From CAVQOB01 sp963714325 (GTDB taxonomy: Bacteria > Pseudomonadota > Alphaproteobacteria > Rhizobiales > Hyphomicrobiaceae): a stretch of DNA of 64,000 nt. The notes beneath the pieces were generated by a model. The model worked only from the letters and a program-made list of their open reading frames with translations. It had not been told where the DNA came from and searched no databases. The stretch spans positions 98,532-162,531 of the forward strand of contig CAVQOB010000007.1 in NCBI GenBank assembly GCA_963714325.1. Direction: 5' to 3'. Positions 34,662-43,965 of this stretch are shown one piece after another; position 1 is the first letter of the stretch; each line of letters begins with the position of its first letter. The translations under genes and the position numbers were made by a program.

Positions 34662-35432
34662 ATGACTGAGTTCAGCAAGACCGAAATGATGACGATTGCC
34701 GCCAGCCGGCTGTTGACGAATGACGACGTCTGCTTTGTCGGCATCGGCGCGCCTTCGGCGGCGTGCAATGTGGCGCGGCTGACGCATGCCCCGAAGATAA
34801 CGCTGATTTATGAATCCGGCACGCTGGCGACTCGGCCTAATGTACTGCCGCTGTCGATCGGCGACGGCGAGTTGGCGGAAACGGCGCTGACGACCGTGTC
34901 GGTGCCGGAGATGTTCCGCTACTGGCTGCAAGGCGGGCGGATCACCGTCGGGTTCCTCGGCGGCGCGCAGATTGATCGCTTTGCCAATCTGAATACGACG
35001 GTGGTCGGCAACTATCATGCGCCGAAGGTGCGTTTGCCCGGTGGCGGTGGTGCGCCGGAGATTGCGACCAATTGCGGCCAGATCTACATCACAATGGCGA
35101 TGGGTCAGCGCGCCTTCGTCGACAAGTTGCCCTTCATCACCTCGCTCGGGCACGGCACCGGCAAGGGCAGCCGCGAGGCGCTCGGCGTCAAGACGAAAGG
35201 CCCAACGCAAGTCATCACCGACCTGTGCGTCATGCAGCCGGACGCTGCGACGTCGGAGTTGACAGTGACGTCATTGCACCCCGGGGTTACAATGACCGAG
35301 ATCAAGGACAACTGCGGTTGGGCCATCAAATTTGCGCCCGACGCCAGCGAGACGCCGCCGCCGACACTGGCCGAGCTGACGATTCTGCGCGATATTCAAT
35401 CGCGGACCAAGGCCGCCCACGGCGCTGACTAA
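34662..35432 (+). CDS. pcaJ: CoA-transferase subunit B (probable 3-oxoadipate CoA-transferase)
   Basis: 256 residues from ATG 34662 (a TTG lies immediately before). Beta subunit of the same GctB-like group: LIYESGTLATRPNVLPLSIGDGE, where Glu51 of the ESG motif is the candidate catalytic residue, then GFLGGAQIDRFANLNTTVVG and RLPGGGGAPEIATN. The last third carries VITDLCVM and SLHPGVTMTEIKDNCGW. It sits 49 bp after subunit A and 18 bp before pcaH. Function inferred from context; related pairs act in steroid-ring breakdown. Confidence 0.75.
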   Translation: MTEFSKTEMMTIAASRLLTNDDVCFVGIGAPSAACNVARLTHAPKITLIYESGTLATRPNVLPLSIGDGELAETALTTVSVPEMFRYWLQGGRITVGFLGGAQIDRFANLNTTVVGNYHAPKVRLPGGGGAPEIATNCGQIYITMAMGQRAFVDKLPFITSLGHGTGKGSREALGVKTKGPTQVITDLCVMQPDAATSELTVTSLHPGVTMTEIKDNCGWAIKFAPDASETPPPTLAELTILRDIQSRTKAAHGAD

Positions 35433-35450
35433 AATCAGGAGCACGATCCC

Positions 35451-36161
35451 ATGTCGCTGATCTATCCCCGCGCCAGCAACCAGGCCCACCCGGCTCATGA
35501 CTACGCGGCCTACCGCTCGACCGAAAAGCGGCATCCCAAAAAGCCGCTGGTGATCATGCCACATACGATGACCGAACTGACCGGCCCGGTCTACGGCCAC
35601 GACACGGTCATCAAAGAGGAAGCCGATCTGACGCGTCAGCACGCCGGCGAGCCGATCGGCGAACGCATGATCCTCACTGGGCGCGTGCTCGATGAAGATG
35701 GCCGGCCGGTGCGCGACACGCTGGTCGAGATCTGGCAGGCCAATGCCTGTGGGCGCTATGTCCACGTCGTCGATCAGCACCCGGCGCCGCTCGATCCGAA
35801 CTTCACCGGTGCCGGTCGCACCGTCACCGACAGCGACGGCCGCTATACCTTCGTCACCATCAAGCCGGGCTCCTATCCCTGGCGCAACCATCACAACGCC
35901 TGGCGCCCCGCGCACATCCATATTTCGCTGTTCGGGACGAGTTTCCTGTCGCGGCTGGTGACGCAGATGTATTTTCCGGGCGATCCGCTGTTCGCCTACG
36001 ATCCGATCTTCCAATCGGTGACTGATGCCAAGGCGCAGCAACGCATGATCGCGCGCTTCGATCTCGAGACAACCCAACCGGAATGGGCGCTCGGCTATCA
36101 GTTCGATATCGTACTGCGCGGCCGGCAAGCAACGCCGATGGAGGAGCCGCATCATGACTGA
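35451..36161 (+). CDS. pcaH: Protocatechuate 3,4-dioxygenase beta subunit
   Basis: 236 residues. Intradiol ring-cleaving enzyme; this subunit binds the non-haem Fe(III). The four ligands are recognisable with the exact spacing of the Pseudomonas enzyme: Tyr103 (GRYVH), Tyr142 (SYPWRNHHNAWRP), His155 and His157 (AHIH). GRVLDEDGRPVRDTLVEIWQAN is the core intradiol signature. Overlaps pcaG by 8 bp. Confidence 0.97.
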   Translation: MSLIYPRASNQAHPAHDYAAYRSTEKRHPKKPLVIMPHTMTELTGPVYGHDTVIKEEADLTRQHAGEPIGERMILTGRVLDEDGRPVRDTLVEIWQANACGRYVHVVDQHPAPLDPNFTGAGRTVTDSDGRYTFVTIKPGSYPWRNHHNAWRPAHIHISLFGTSFLSRLVTQMYFPGDPLFAYDPIFQSVTDAKAQQRMIARFDLETTQPEWALGYQFDIVLRGRQATPMEEPHHD

Positions 36162-36777
36162 CGCGAGCAAACGGCCAGCCGATCTGCCGGCCAACCCGCC
36201 AAACAGCATCACGCCATCGGCGACCGTCGGGCCGTACTTCGCCTATGGCCTGACCCCCGGCAAGGATTACCCGTTTCGTGAATTGTTCGGGCCCAAGGTC
36301 GAGGCCCCCGACAGCAGCGGCAAGCGCATCCGCATCGAGGGACGCGTCATCGATGGCGATGGCAACGGCATCCCGGACGCGGTGATCGAGATCTGGCAGG
36401 CCGATGCCAGCGGCCACTATGCCCATCCCGCCGACCGGGCGCGGCCGAACACCGGTTTCCGTGGCTTCGCCCGCTGCGGCACCCGCCCGGACGGCAGCTA
36501 TGCCTTCGAGACGATCAAGCCTGGTGCGATTGCCGCAGCAGGTCGGAACAAGGCGCAGGCGCCGCACGTCGCCGTTGCCATCTTTGCGCGCGGCATGGTG
36601 CGGCACGTCTATTCGCGCATCTATTTCGCCGATGAAGCCGCCAACGCCACCGATCCCGTACTGGCCATGGTGCCGGCCGAGCGGCGTCCGACGCTGATCG
36701 CGAAGGCCGAGGCGCAAGCCTATCGCTTCGACATCCGGATACAGGGTGGCGACGAAACGGTGTTCTTTGATCTGTGA
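36154..36777 (+). CDS. pcaG: Protocatechuate 3,4-dioxygenase alpha subunit
   Basis: 207 residues, non-metal-binding partner of PcaH. ITPSATVGPYFAYGLTPG at the N-terminus, GRVIDGDGNGIPDAVIEIWQADASG, GFARCGTRPDGSYAFETIKPG and the C-terminal YRFDIRIQGGDETVFFDL are typical of the alpha chain. Starts inside pcaH and ends at a GTGA overlap with pcaC. Confidence 0.96.
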   Translation: MTDASKRPADLPANPPNSITPSATVGPYFAYGLTPGKDYPFRELFGPKVEAPDSSGKRIRIEGRVIDGDGNGIPDAVIEIWQADASGHYAHPADRARPNTGFRGFARCGTRPDGSYAFETIKPGAIAAAGRNKAQAPHVAVAIFARGMVRHVYSRIYFADEAANATDPVLAMVPAERRPTLIAKAEAQAYRFDIRIQGGDETVFFDL

Positions 36778-37172
36778 GGCGTGACATGGAAGACCGCGAG
36801 CGACACGCAGCCGGCATGAAAGTCCGCCGCGCCGTCCTGGGCGATGTCTGGGTCGACAAGGCTGAGGCCAAGCAATCGCCGTTCAACAGTGAGTTCCAGG
36901 ATCTGATTACCCGTTATGCCTGGGGCGAGATCTGGACGAGGCCTGGCCTCGATCGCAAGACGCGGTCCTGCATGGTGCTGTCGACGATGATCGCACTCGG
37001 TGCTTGGGACGAATTCCGGTTGCACGTGCGTGCCGCCTTCAACAATGGGCTCGGGCGCGACGAGATCAAGGAAGTGATCCTGCAGGCGGCGATCTATTGC
37101 GGCGTGCCGGCGGCCAATCACGCCGTCAAGGAAGCGGAAAGTGTTTTCGTTGAAATGCAGAAGGCGGATTAA
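36774..37172 (+). CDS. pcaC: 4-carboxymuconolactone decarboxylase
   Basis: 128-132 residues; GTG 36774 overlaps the pcaG stop, ATG 36786 is an alternative. AhpD-like fold: LITRYAWGEIWTRPGLDRKTRS, then MIALGAWDEFRLHVRAAFNNG, EIKEVILQAAIYCGVPAANHAVK with the conserved Cys and His. Converts 4-carboxymuconolactone to 3-oxoadipate enol-lactone. Last pca gene of the cluster here. Confidence 0.95.
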   Translation: MRRDMEDRERHAAGMKVRRAVLGDVWVDKAEAKQSPFNSEFQDLITRYAWGEIWTRPGLDRKTRSCMVLSTMIALGAWDEFRLHVRAAFNNGLGRDEIKEVILQAAIYCGVPAANHAVKEAESVFVEMQKAD

Positions 37173-37333
37173 TTATCTCGCATTGCGATTTCCACAGAAA
37201 CGAGTTGTTGGTATTGCCTAACGGAGGCGGCCGCGCTCGTTCAATTTTAATCTCTTGTGAACGTCTTCACTGCTATTTTCACCCTGAGTTTGAGTGGATC
37301 GCGTCCTTGCAGCGATCCGCAGTGGAGGGGAAC

Positions 37334-37501
37334 ATGTTGACAGAAAAGTTAGCCCGTTTCTGGCGCGACGAGTCCGGCGCGACAGCGATCGAATATGGTC
37401 TCGTAGCGGCGTTGGTTGGCGTTGCCGTCATCGCAACCGGGAAAACGCTCGGCAACAACATCAGCAACACCTTCAATAAGACCGCCAAGAACATCAGTTG
37501 A
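37334..37501 (+). CDS. Flp/Fap-type pilin
   Basis: 55 residues. Short positively charged leader (MLTEKLARFWRDESG), then ATAIEYGLVAALVGVAVIATG, the class IVb pilin hydrophobic segment with the Glu five residues after the predicted TadV/prepilin cleavage site. Ribosome site GGAGGGG at 37324-37330. No tad/cpa assembly genes lie in this window, so the pilin stands alone. Confidence 0.92.
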   Translation: MLTEKLARFWRDESGATAIEYGLVAALVGVAVIATGKTLGNNISNTFNKTAKNIS

Positions 37502-37540
37502 GGGCGGCGTTGGCAAGCACCGGCTAGCGAATCGGCTCGG

Positions 37541-38155
37541 TCAACGGCGCGCCAACAGGTTGCGAAGTTTGCCGAGCTGAATTTTCGGCTCTTCCTGGTA
37601 CGAGATTGTTCCGGCCAAGCCGCCTTTGCCATCCATCAGATAAACGGTCGCGGTGTGGTCCATGGTGTAGCCGTCCTTGGTCGGGACGCGCTTGTAGATG
37701 GCGCGAAACGCCTTTGCCACGGCGGCAATTTCTTCAGCCGTGCCGGTCAGGGCGATGATCCGCTTGTCGAAGCTCGCCATGTACTGTTTCAGAAATTCAG
37801 CCGTGTCGCGCTCCGGATCGACGGTGATGTAGATCACTTTGAAAGTCTCGGCGGCAGGGCCAAGTTCAACCATCGCATTGGAAAGCTCGAGCAGCGTCGT
37901 CGGGCAGACGTCCGGACAGTTGGTGAAGCCGAAAAAGACGGCATAGGGCTGGCCGGCGAGGCTCTTGCTGGAAAAGCGCCGGCCATCGTGCGCTGTCAGC
38001 TCGAACGGTCCGCCGATGGTCTGCGCCAGCGGCAGCGTACCGGGCACGCCGTCGCCCCAACGCAGGCCGAGGGCTGACAACCCGGCGGCGAGCCCGAGAA
38101 CGGCGATGGCCGCCCAGGCCAGGTAACGGATGGTCCGGATCACTGTATGGGTCAT
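37541..38155 (-). CDS. SCO1/SenC family copper chaperone
   Basis: 204 residues from ATG 38155 with one N-terminal membrane anchor (residues about 11-30). Thioredoxin-like fold with copper-binding Cys80 and Cys84 (FTNCPDVCPTT) and the later His in MDHTATVYLMDG, all three present. Delivers copper to the CuA site of cytochrome c oxidase. Sits 34 bp downstream of the PCuAC gene, its usual partner. Confidence 0.95.
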   Translation of the reverse strand: MTHTVIRTIRYLAWAAIAVLGLAAGLSALGLRWGDGVPGTLPLAQTIGGPFELTAHDGRRFSSKSLAGQPYAVFFGFTNCPDVCPTTLLELSNAMVELGPAAETFKVIYITVDPERDTAEFLKQYMASFDKRIIALTGTAEEIAAVAKAFRAIYKRVPTKDGYTMDHTATVYLMDGKGGLAGTISYQEEPKIQLGKLRNLLARR

Positions 38156-38189
38156 GGGGTCCAGTGCTGAGCGCGCCGTTCGATCGGGT

Positions 38190-38693
38190 TCAATGCTTGT
38201 GGGGTGTATCCGGGCTGCGCGCCGCGGCGTTGGCAATCTTGAGTTCGATGTCGACCGTACCGGCGTGCTGGAAGGTCAGTTGTCCTTGATGCACCGCTCC
38301 CGCTTTCAGCGGCGCCTTCAAGCCCATGAACATGAGGTGCAGCCCGCCCGGTTTCAACTCGACCGTCGCACCCGGCTTGATTTCGAGGCCGCCCGCCAGT
38401 TCGCGCATGCGCATCACGCCATCGGCCATGGTCATTTCGTGGACTTCGATGCGGGCGGCAAACGGCACCGTGCCGCCGAGCAGGCGATCACTCTCGGTGC
38501 CGGTGTTGGTGATGCGCATAAACCCGCCGGCGACGCGGGCGGCGTTGGGCGTTTCCCGCGACCAAGGCGCGGCAATGAGGAGATTGCCGATCCTGTAGAC
38601 CGGCGCCTCCTGCGCCTCGGTTCGAGAGATTGCGAGCACGAGGCAGAGCAGAGCGGCTGCGGCCGCGAACGACCGGCGCGAATGATGAGACAT
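38190..38693 (-). CDS. Copper chaperone PCu(A)C
   Basis: 167 residues from ATG 38693 with a signal peptide (basic HHSRRSF, then a hydrophobic stretch ending SRTEAQ). The copper motif H-x(n)-M-x(n)-H-x-M is visible in EVHEMTMADGVMRMRE and GGLHLMFMGLK. A periplasmic Cu(I) donor working with SCO1 for oxidase assembly. The C-terminus ends PHKH. Confidence 0.94.
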   Translation of the reverse strand: MSHHSRRSFAAAAALLCLVLAISRTEAQEAPVYRIGNLLIAAPWSRETPNAARVAGGFMRITNTGTESDRLLGGTVPFAARIEVHEMTMADGVMRMRELAGGLEIKPGATVELKPGGLHLMFMGLKAPLKAGAVHQGQLTFQHAGTVDIELKIANAAARSPDTPHKH

Positions 38694-38752
38694 GGCGGAT
38701 TCCTGGGTGATGCGTGCGGTTTGATGAAGAGCGAGTGGAACTCGGGGCCAGT

Positions 38753-39112
38753 TCACGCGTTCGCCGGCGGCGCGCGGGCGCGATAGCGCGGCCAGGCTAA
38801 GTCACTTGGGATAGCATCATCATACCACGCCTGAATCTGCGTAATCGGCAGACGCAGCAGCGAAAACGCGCCTGCATTGTCAATCGCAGCAGAAGCGCCC
38901 CCGAAACATGCGGCCAGGCAGCAGCCGTGATCCACCGCGTCGGTTGGACCCGGTGTTGCCGGCGATGGCATGACGGCCGCGGACTGCGAGGCAGCACAGA
39001 GCGCATGTCCGGCGACCCGCGAGGGTGCGCTCGCCCACACCAGCCCCTGCACGATCAGTGCATAGGCGATGAGGATGACAAGTCCTGGACCTCGCGAGCG
39101 AAAGCGGCGCAT
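38753..39112 (-). CDS. Small membrane-anchored Cys protein, DUF2946-like
   Basis: 119 residues from ATG 39112; an upstream in-frame start at 39154 is possible. One hydrophobic segment (GLVILIAYALIVQGLVWA), then cysteines in HALCAAS and DHGCCLAACFGG, like DUF2946 proteins often found beside copper genes. It is upstream of and co-directional with PCuAC and SCO1, so a copper role is plausible but inferred only from context and Cys content. Confidence 0.6.
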   Translation of the reverse strand: MRRFRSRGPGLVILIAYALIVQGLVWASAPSRVAGHALCAASQSAAVMPSPATPGPTDAVDHGCCLAACFGGASAAIDNAGAFSLLRLPITQIQAWYDDAIPSDLAWPRYRARAPPANA

Positions 39113-39166
39113 GCCCGACCCTAGCCTGCCGGAACCTCGCCGTCCCCGTGACAACCAGTCTCGCCA

Positions 39167-40060
39167 CTATTGGTTCAAGAGCAGCACGATGCCGGCGATG
39201 ATCAGCAGGATGCCGACGCCCTCGCGTGACGCCAAGCTCTGGTTGAAGAGTTGACGGGATATGATCTGGGCAAACAATATCTCGACCAGCGCCAGCGTGC
39301 GGACCTTGGCGGCGGTTTCCAGCGCAAACGCCAGGAACCACATCTGCGAGGCGAAGGCACCCATGAATCCGGCGCGGATCGATGGCCGCCAAGCCCGGAA
39401 GATCGCCAGCAGCGTCTCGCGATCGCGCAGCAATAGATACCCTGACAGCAGCACTGTCTGGATGCACAGGCCGATGGCCAGGATCGTCGACGCCCTGATC
39501 ATGAAGCTGCCACTGGCCAGCGACTGGATGGCGCCGCGAAATCCGACCGCCGACGCGCCGAGCATCGCCGCCGCACCCAACCCATAGAGGACCGGCCGCC
39601 AGCTGAAGGCGTCGCGCTGCGCAGCCTGTGGCCACGACATGACCACGACGCCGATGGTGGCAATGACGATGGCCAGCGCCAGAAACAACGTCAACGCGTC
39701 GCCGAGCACCGCCAACCCGAAGAGCGCAACCAGCACAGGCTCCGTCTTCGAATAGGCTGTGGTGACGACGAACGAGCGATCCTTCATGGCCGCCAGCAGC
39801 AGGGCCGTGCCGCAGATCTGCGTCAGGGCGCCGGCCAGGATCCATGGCCACGTCCAGGCGCCGATCGCGGGGATCGACTCGCCCGTGGCGGTGTGGATGA
39901 GGCCCAAGAACAGCAGCCCGAACGGCAAGCCGTAGAGGAAGCGGACGTGGGTCGCGCCAACCGTGCCGAGCGTCTTGGTGAGATTGCGCTGCAGGGCATT
40001 GCGCAGCGCCTGCCCACCGGCGGCCAGAACCGTGAAGAAGGCCCAAAGTCCTGCGATCAC
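39167..40060 (-). CDS. EamA/DMT family permease
   Basis: 297 residues with about ten hydrophobic segments, two EamA repeats. Start GTG 40060. Early helices carry WAFFTVLAAGGQALRNALQR and the second repeat ends VGILLIIAGIVLLLNQ. Drug/metabolite transporter superfamily; substrate unknown. No clear partner; it lies 54 bp upstream of the DUF2946-like gene on the same strand. Confidence 0.88.
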   Translation of the reverse strand: MIAGLWAFFTVLAAGGQALRNALQRNLTKTLGTVGATHVRFLYGLPFGLLFLGLIHTATGESIPAIGAWTWPWILAGALTQICGTALLLAAMKDRSFVVTTAYSKTEPVLVALFGLAVLGDALTLFLALAIVIATIGVVVMSWPQAAQRDAFSWRPVLYGLGAAAMLGASAVGFRGAIQSLASGSFMIRASTILAIGLCIQTVLLSGYLLLRDRETLLAIFRAWRPSIRAGFMGAFASQMWFLAFALETAAKVRTLALVEILFAQIISRQLFNQSLASREGVGILLIIAGIVLLLNQ

Positions 40061-40162
40061 ATCCGCTCTCCGTCCGCCCGCGCGCGCAGCCCTTTGGAGA
40101 GCGCCCTCATCGGCGTGGTGTAGCGATCTGACGCCGGTTCGGCAACCCGACGCGGCGCCGCA

Positions 40163-40642
40163 TCAGCCGTCGAGCTGCCAATTGCCATCTGGCAGGCGGC
40201 AGGCGATGCCCTCGACCCGGCGGGACGACGGACCGCTGGAGAGCATGGTGATGATATGGCGGCAGACGTTGCCCGCCGCGTCCTTGAACGATGCAGTCGG
40301 CTGGATCACGCCGGACAAGCGCCCGTGATAGCGATGCCAGACATAGGCCGAGCCATCGGCGACTTCGACCAGCGCGTGCCGGATCGCATCGAGGGCGGCG
40401 ATTTCGTCGTTTTCGTCGAGCGGCAGGCTCGGCGACGCTTTGAGGTCAGCGACCTTCGGGCGAGCCCAGGGGTTGCTCGGCGCAGACCGCTGCGTGTCGG
40501 GACAGCTGCAGGGCGCGTTGTTGGCCTTGGGCGCCAGCTCGTTAGCGCGCGCAAAATCCGGGATCATGACGGCGATGGCGACGATGGAAAAGCCGGCGAG
40601 CACAGTCGACGCCAGCGAGGCGAAGCAGATCGATGGACGCAT
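40163..40642 (-). CDS. Exported surface-antigen-like protein (17 kDa antigen type)
   Basis: 159 residues from ATG 40642 with signal peptide ending FARA. After a linker with CSCPD, the C-terminal domain shows the pattern ALVEVADGSAYVWHRYHG, then SGVIQPTASFKDAAGNVCR and GIACRLPDGNWQL, which recalls the outer-membrane surface-antigen domain of Rickettsia 17 kDa antigen relatives. Four cysteines in total. Divergent from pdxH across about 110 bp. Confidence 0.65.
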   Translation of the reverse strand: MRPSICFASLASTVLAGFSIVAIAVMIPDFARANELAPKANNAPCSCPDTQRSAPSNPWARPKVADLKASPSLPLDENDEIAALDAIRHALVEVADGSAYVWHRYHGRLSGVIQPTASFKDAAGNVCRHIITMLSSGPSSRRVEGIACRLPDGNWQLDG

Positions 40643-40751
40643 GGGACCTACGCAAAACAAACGCAACAGAACACTGCATACACGCCCGTGACAATCAGGC
40701 CCACCGGCGGTACACACGTTCACGAGTGTGGACAAGGACGGTTAAGTTTGT

Positions 40752-41438
40752 GTGAAGCCGCATGCCGTGGAGCGAATTGTGACTGAGCCAAAGAAGCCAG
40801 AATATTATACCGGACCGCAGGCGGCCGACTTCACCAATGCGCAGGAACCGTTCGCACTGTTCGAGCAATGGTTCGCCGATGCCACGACCCATGAACCGAA
40901 CGATCCAAACGCGATGGCACTGTCGACCGTCGATGCGAGCGGCATGCCGAACGTGCGCATGGTGCTGCTGAAGGGCCTCGATGCGACGGGCACGGCGCAG
41001 CGCGGATTTGTTTTTTATACCAACTTCGAAAGTGCCAAAGGCCGCGAGATCCTGGCCACCCGCAAGGCGGCGCATTTGCTTCCACTGGAAGAGTCTCCGC
41101 CGGCAAGTCCGTGTTCGTGGCGAAGTCAGCATTGTCTCGGCCGAAGAAGCCGACGCCTATTATGCGTCACGGCCACGCGGATCGCGACTGGGCGCCTGGG
41201 CCTCGCAGCAGTCGCGGCCACTCGAAAGCCGGTTCGCGCTGGAGAAGGCGGTGGCGGTGACGACGGCCAAGTATCCAATCGGCGAAATCCCGCGGCCCGA
41301 CCACTGGTCGGGCCTGCGCGATCACGCCGCTCGCGATCGAGTTCTGGCATGATCGCCCGTTCCGCCTGCATGATCGCGTCGCAATTCCAACGGCCGGACG
41401 TGGCGGCTGCGTGGTTGCGCGAGCGGTTATATCCCTGA
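40752..41438 (+). pseudogene. pdxH: Pyridoxamine 5'-phosphate oxidase, three apparent frameshifts
   Basis: FMN enzyme making pyridoxal phosphate. Start GTG 40752 or GTG 40779. The first part (ALFEQWFADA, MALSTVDASGMPNVRMVLLKG, GFVFYTNFESAKGREI) is in frame. At about 41072-41075 it moves to a second frame (CFHWKSLRRQVRVRGEVSIV, RPRGSRLGAWASQQS), at about 41318 to a third (ITPLAIEFWHDRPFRLHDRV), and at about 41383 back to the first (WLRERLYP). Every family block survives, with no nonsense codon inside any block. Each shift is one extra base, or two missing, at short CG or A runs. Either very recent inactivation or sequencing error. Confidence 0.85.
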
Positions 41439-41597
41439 GCGCGGATTGGCGCTGGTCGTCGCCAGCACTCAACGCATTCGAGCGCGTTGCAGGAAGCCTG
41501 TGGCCAATTGATGGTTGCAAGCCGGGCAGTTTCGATGCTAACCCGTAGAAGTTGTACCCTCTGTGAGCCCCCGCTTTAAGCCACCCGCGAGCCTTGC

Positions 41598-42829
41598 ATG
41601 CTGGACGTCGCCATTACCGGGCTCGGCATTGTGTCCTCGATCGGCGAGACCGCCGACGAGTTCCATCGCAATCTCGCCGCCGGTCGAGCCAAGATCGGCC
41701 CCCCACCTGGCGCCGAGCGATGGCCCGAACTCGCCGGCGCCTGGGTTTCGCGCATCGACGGCTTTCAACCACAGCAATGGATGCCGAAGCCGGTCGTCGA
41801 AGGCACCGACCGCTTCGCGCAGTATCTGATCGCCGCGGCCATCGCCGCCGTCGCGCGATGCCGGCCTCGACGCGCCACCCGATGCCGAGCGAACGGCCGT
41901 GATTACCGGTACCGCACTGTCGGCGGTCGAGACCGTCGCCGAGGCGCAGCATGGCCTCGATACCGATCGGTCCCGACGGGATTTCGCGCAAGTTCCATCT
42001 CAAGGCCTGGCCGAACATGGCCGGCGCGCAGATCGCGCTGCGCTGGCAACTTCATGGGCCGTTGATGACGATCGCCACTGCGTGCGCTTCGTCCTTGGAT
42101 GCCGTCGGCGTCGCCGCCCGGCATGATTGCATCGGGCGCTGCCGACTACGCCATTGCCGGCGGCGCCGACGCGAGCATGTGCGAATTGCGCGTGCTCTCC
42201 GGCGGGCGGCTCGGCATGTTTGCGCCGGTCAGCGATCCGGCCAAGGCGTGCCGTCCCTTTGATCGCGACCGCACCGGCGCCATGCTCGGCGAGGGCGCCG
42301 GCGTCATCTTCATGGAACGTCGCGAAACGGCAAGCGCGCGCGGCGCCAAGGTGCACGGCATTTTCGCGGCTATGCCTCGCTGTCGGATGGCTATCATGTC
42401 TCCTCGCACAATCCGACCGGGGAATGGCAGGCCCGGACCATCACGCGGGCCATGCAGGAAGCCGGCGCGACAGCGCACGCAGTCGACGCCGTCGTCGCGC
42501 ACGGCACCGGCACGAAACTCGGTGACGCCGCCGAGATCCGTGCCATCAACAGCGTTTTCGGCGAACGCCGCGCGCCGATCCGAGTGACGTCGATCAAGGG
42601 CCACATCGGCCATTCCGCAGGCGGCGCTGGATGCATGGGGCTGATCGCCGGATTGATGAGCATGCAGGCCGGCGCCTTGGTGCCGACGGTTGGCACGGAG
42701 AATGTTGATCCCGAGGCCCGCTTCTTCGTGCCGACAGCATCACCGGCTGCGGGCGCGATCGATACCCTCCTCGTCAACGCCTTCGGCTTCGGCGGCCAGA
42801 ACGCGGCGCTGGTCGCAACGCGGACTTAA
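41598..42829 (+). pseudogene. FabF-like beta-ketoacyl-ACP synthase, four apparent frameshifts
   Basis: Condensing enzyme of about 410 residues when reassembled. Start MLDVAITGLGIVSSIGETADE at ATG 41598. Frames change near 41855, 41953, 42120 and 42368. Across them the whole family pattern is kept: active-site Cys in TACASSLDAVGVA, His in AHGTGTKLGD and in GHIGHSAGGAGC, and the Gly-rich NAFGFGGQNAALV tail. The fourth shift looks like a missing G in a GG run; the others gain one or lose two bases. Adjacent pdxH and the next gene show the same, so error in this stretch is as likely as decay. Confidence 0.85.
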
Positions 42830-43101
42830 CGTCCGGATCAGTTCGGCACATTCGGCGCCACCGTGTGCAGCCTTGTCCGATTGTCGGCCAGCGCCATATC
42901 AATCCAGCGACGGTGCAACGCCTATTTCTGCAGGGCAACAGAACGGCTGATTTTGCTCGCTTTCAAACGTTATCTTTGACGTGACATTAAGCTGACTGTG
43001 GTTCACTCGGCCTAAGGCGCTGTGGACGCCGACAGGGATCAAGCGGCCGACCACGCCGCTGAACGATTGGGCATAAGCCCGACAACGTGGAATGGCGTCA
43101 A

Positions 43102-43965
43102 ATGCGTACCTTGCTGATCGATGACAGCGGGAACTTGTCCGATAGCGCGTCGCCCGTTTTGCGGGCCAACCTCAACGCGTGGGGAGTCGGTAACGATTTT
43201 CTCGACTATTGCATTCGCAACCTCGGCTTTGTAGCCGTTGCCGCGAATGACTCGTCCGTGCGCTTGAAATTGCGCCCGTCGATTGTCTCCCCGATCGCTT
43301 TTGCCGGCCTGATGTATTGGCTCGGCGAACATATGGGCAAGCGGGTCATGCTGTCCGTTCTCGATGGCGAATGGTCGCATCGCATGATCGCAACGACCCG
43401 CGACGCCATGGCCGATATCGCCATTCTCGTGCGCAGCGCCCAGTTCAACCGTGCCAATGATTTCCTTTCCCGCCCACGCGATCCGGTTTCGCTGCCCGAA
43501 TCGAATCCGTTGCGGACGCTGGTGCGGTTGCAAGTGGAACTGACGGAAGCCTACAGCCGGGGACAAATCGCAAAGGTGCTCGGGGCGGCCGACGAGCGGC
43601 TCCGCGGCCGCTATACGATCTCGACGGCCGACGGCAATCTCTCGAACCTGATCATGGGACATGTCGGCGACGGTCACGCGCACGAAGCCAACTTCTGGCT
43701 GAAGCGCAGCATCGGCCAGCGCATGCGCGATCTTGCCGATACGGCACTCGGCGCTTGGACCACCGAAGCGCATACGGAGGTCGCCAAGACAGGACAGTTG
43801 CGCCTCGATGATCTCGATCTGGTCATCGAATGGCCCGATCAGGGCCGCCAGCGCTATGTCTATCAGCGCTTGCTGATGCCGCTGCAGCACAGCGCCGATG
43901 GGCACGCCGTTCTATGCGCGACGCTCAGTGACCGCAGCATCAACTTCAGAGCTGAATCCGTCTAG
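43102..43965 (+). CDS. Hypothetical protein, possible sensory-type domain
   Basis: 287 residues from ATG 43102 (a GTG at 43087 adds five). No signal peptide. N-terminus MRTLLIDDSGNLSD, middle with FAGLMYWLGEHMGKRVMLSVLDGEW and a C-terminal alpha/beta part ending YVYQRLLMPLQHSADG, which vaguely recalls PAS-like domains of Rhizobiales proteins. I cannot name a family. Its last 54 bp overlap the end of the convergent GNAT-like gene. Confidence 0.6.
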   Translation: MRTLLIDDSGNLSDSASPVLRANLNAWGVGNDFLDYCIRNLGFVAVAANDSSVRLKLRPSIVSPIAFAGLMYWLGEHMGKRVMLSVLDGEWSHRMIATTRDAMADIAILVRSAQFNRANDFLSRPRDPVSLPESNPLRTLVRLQVELTEAYSRGQIAKVLGAADERLRGRYTISTADGNLSNLIMGHVGDGHAHEANFWLKRSIGQRMRDLADTALGAWTTEAHTEVAKTGQLRLDDLDLVIEWPDQGRQRYVYQRLLMPLQHSADGHAVLCATLSDRSINFRAESV

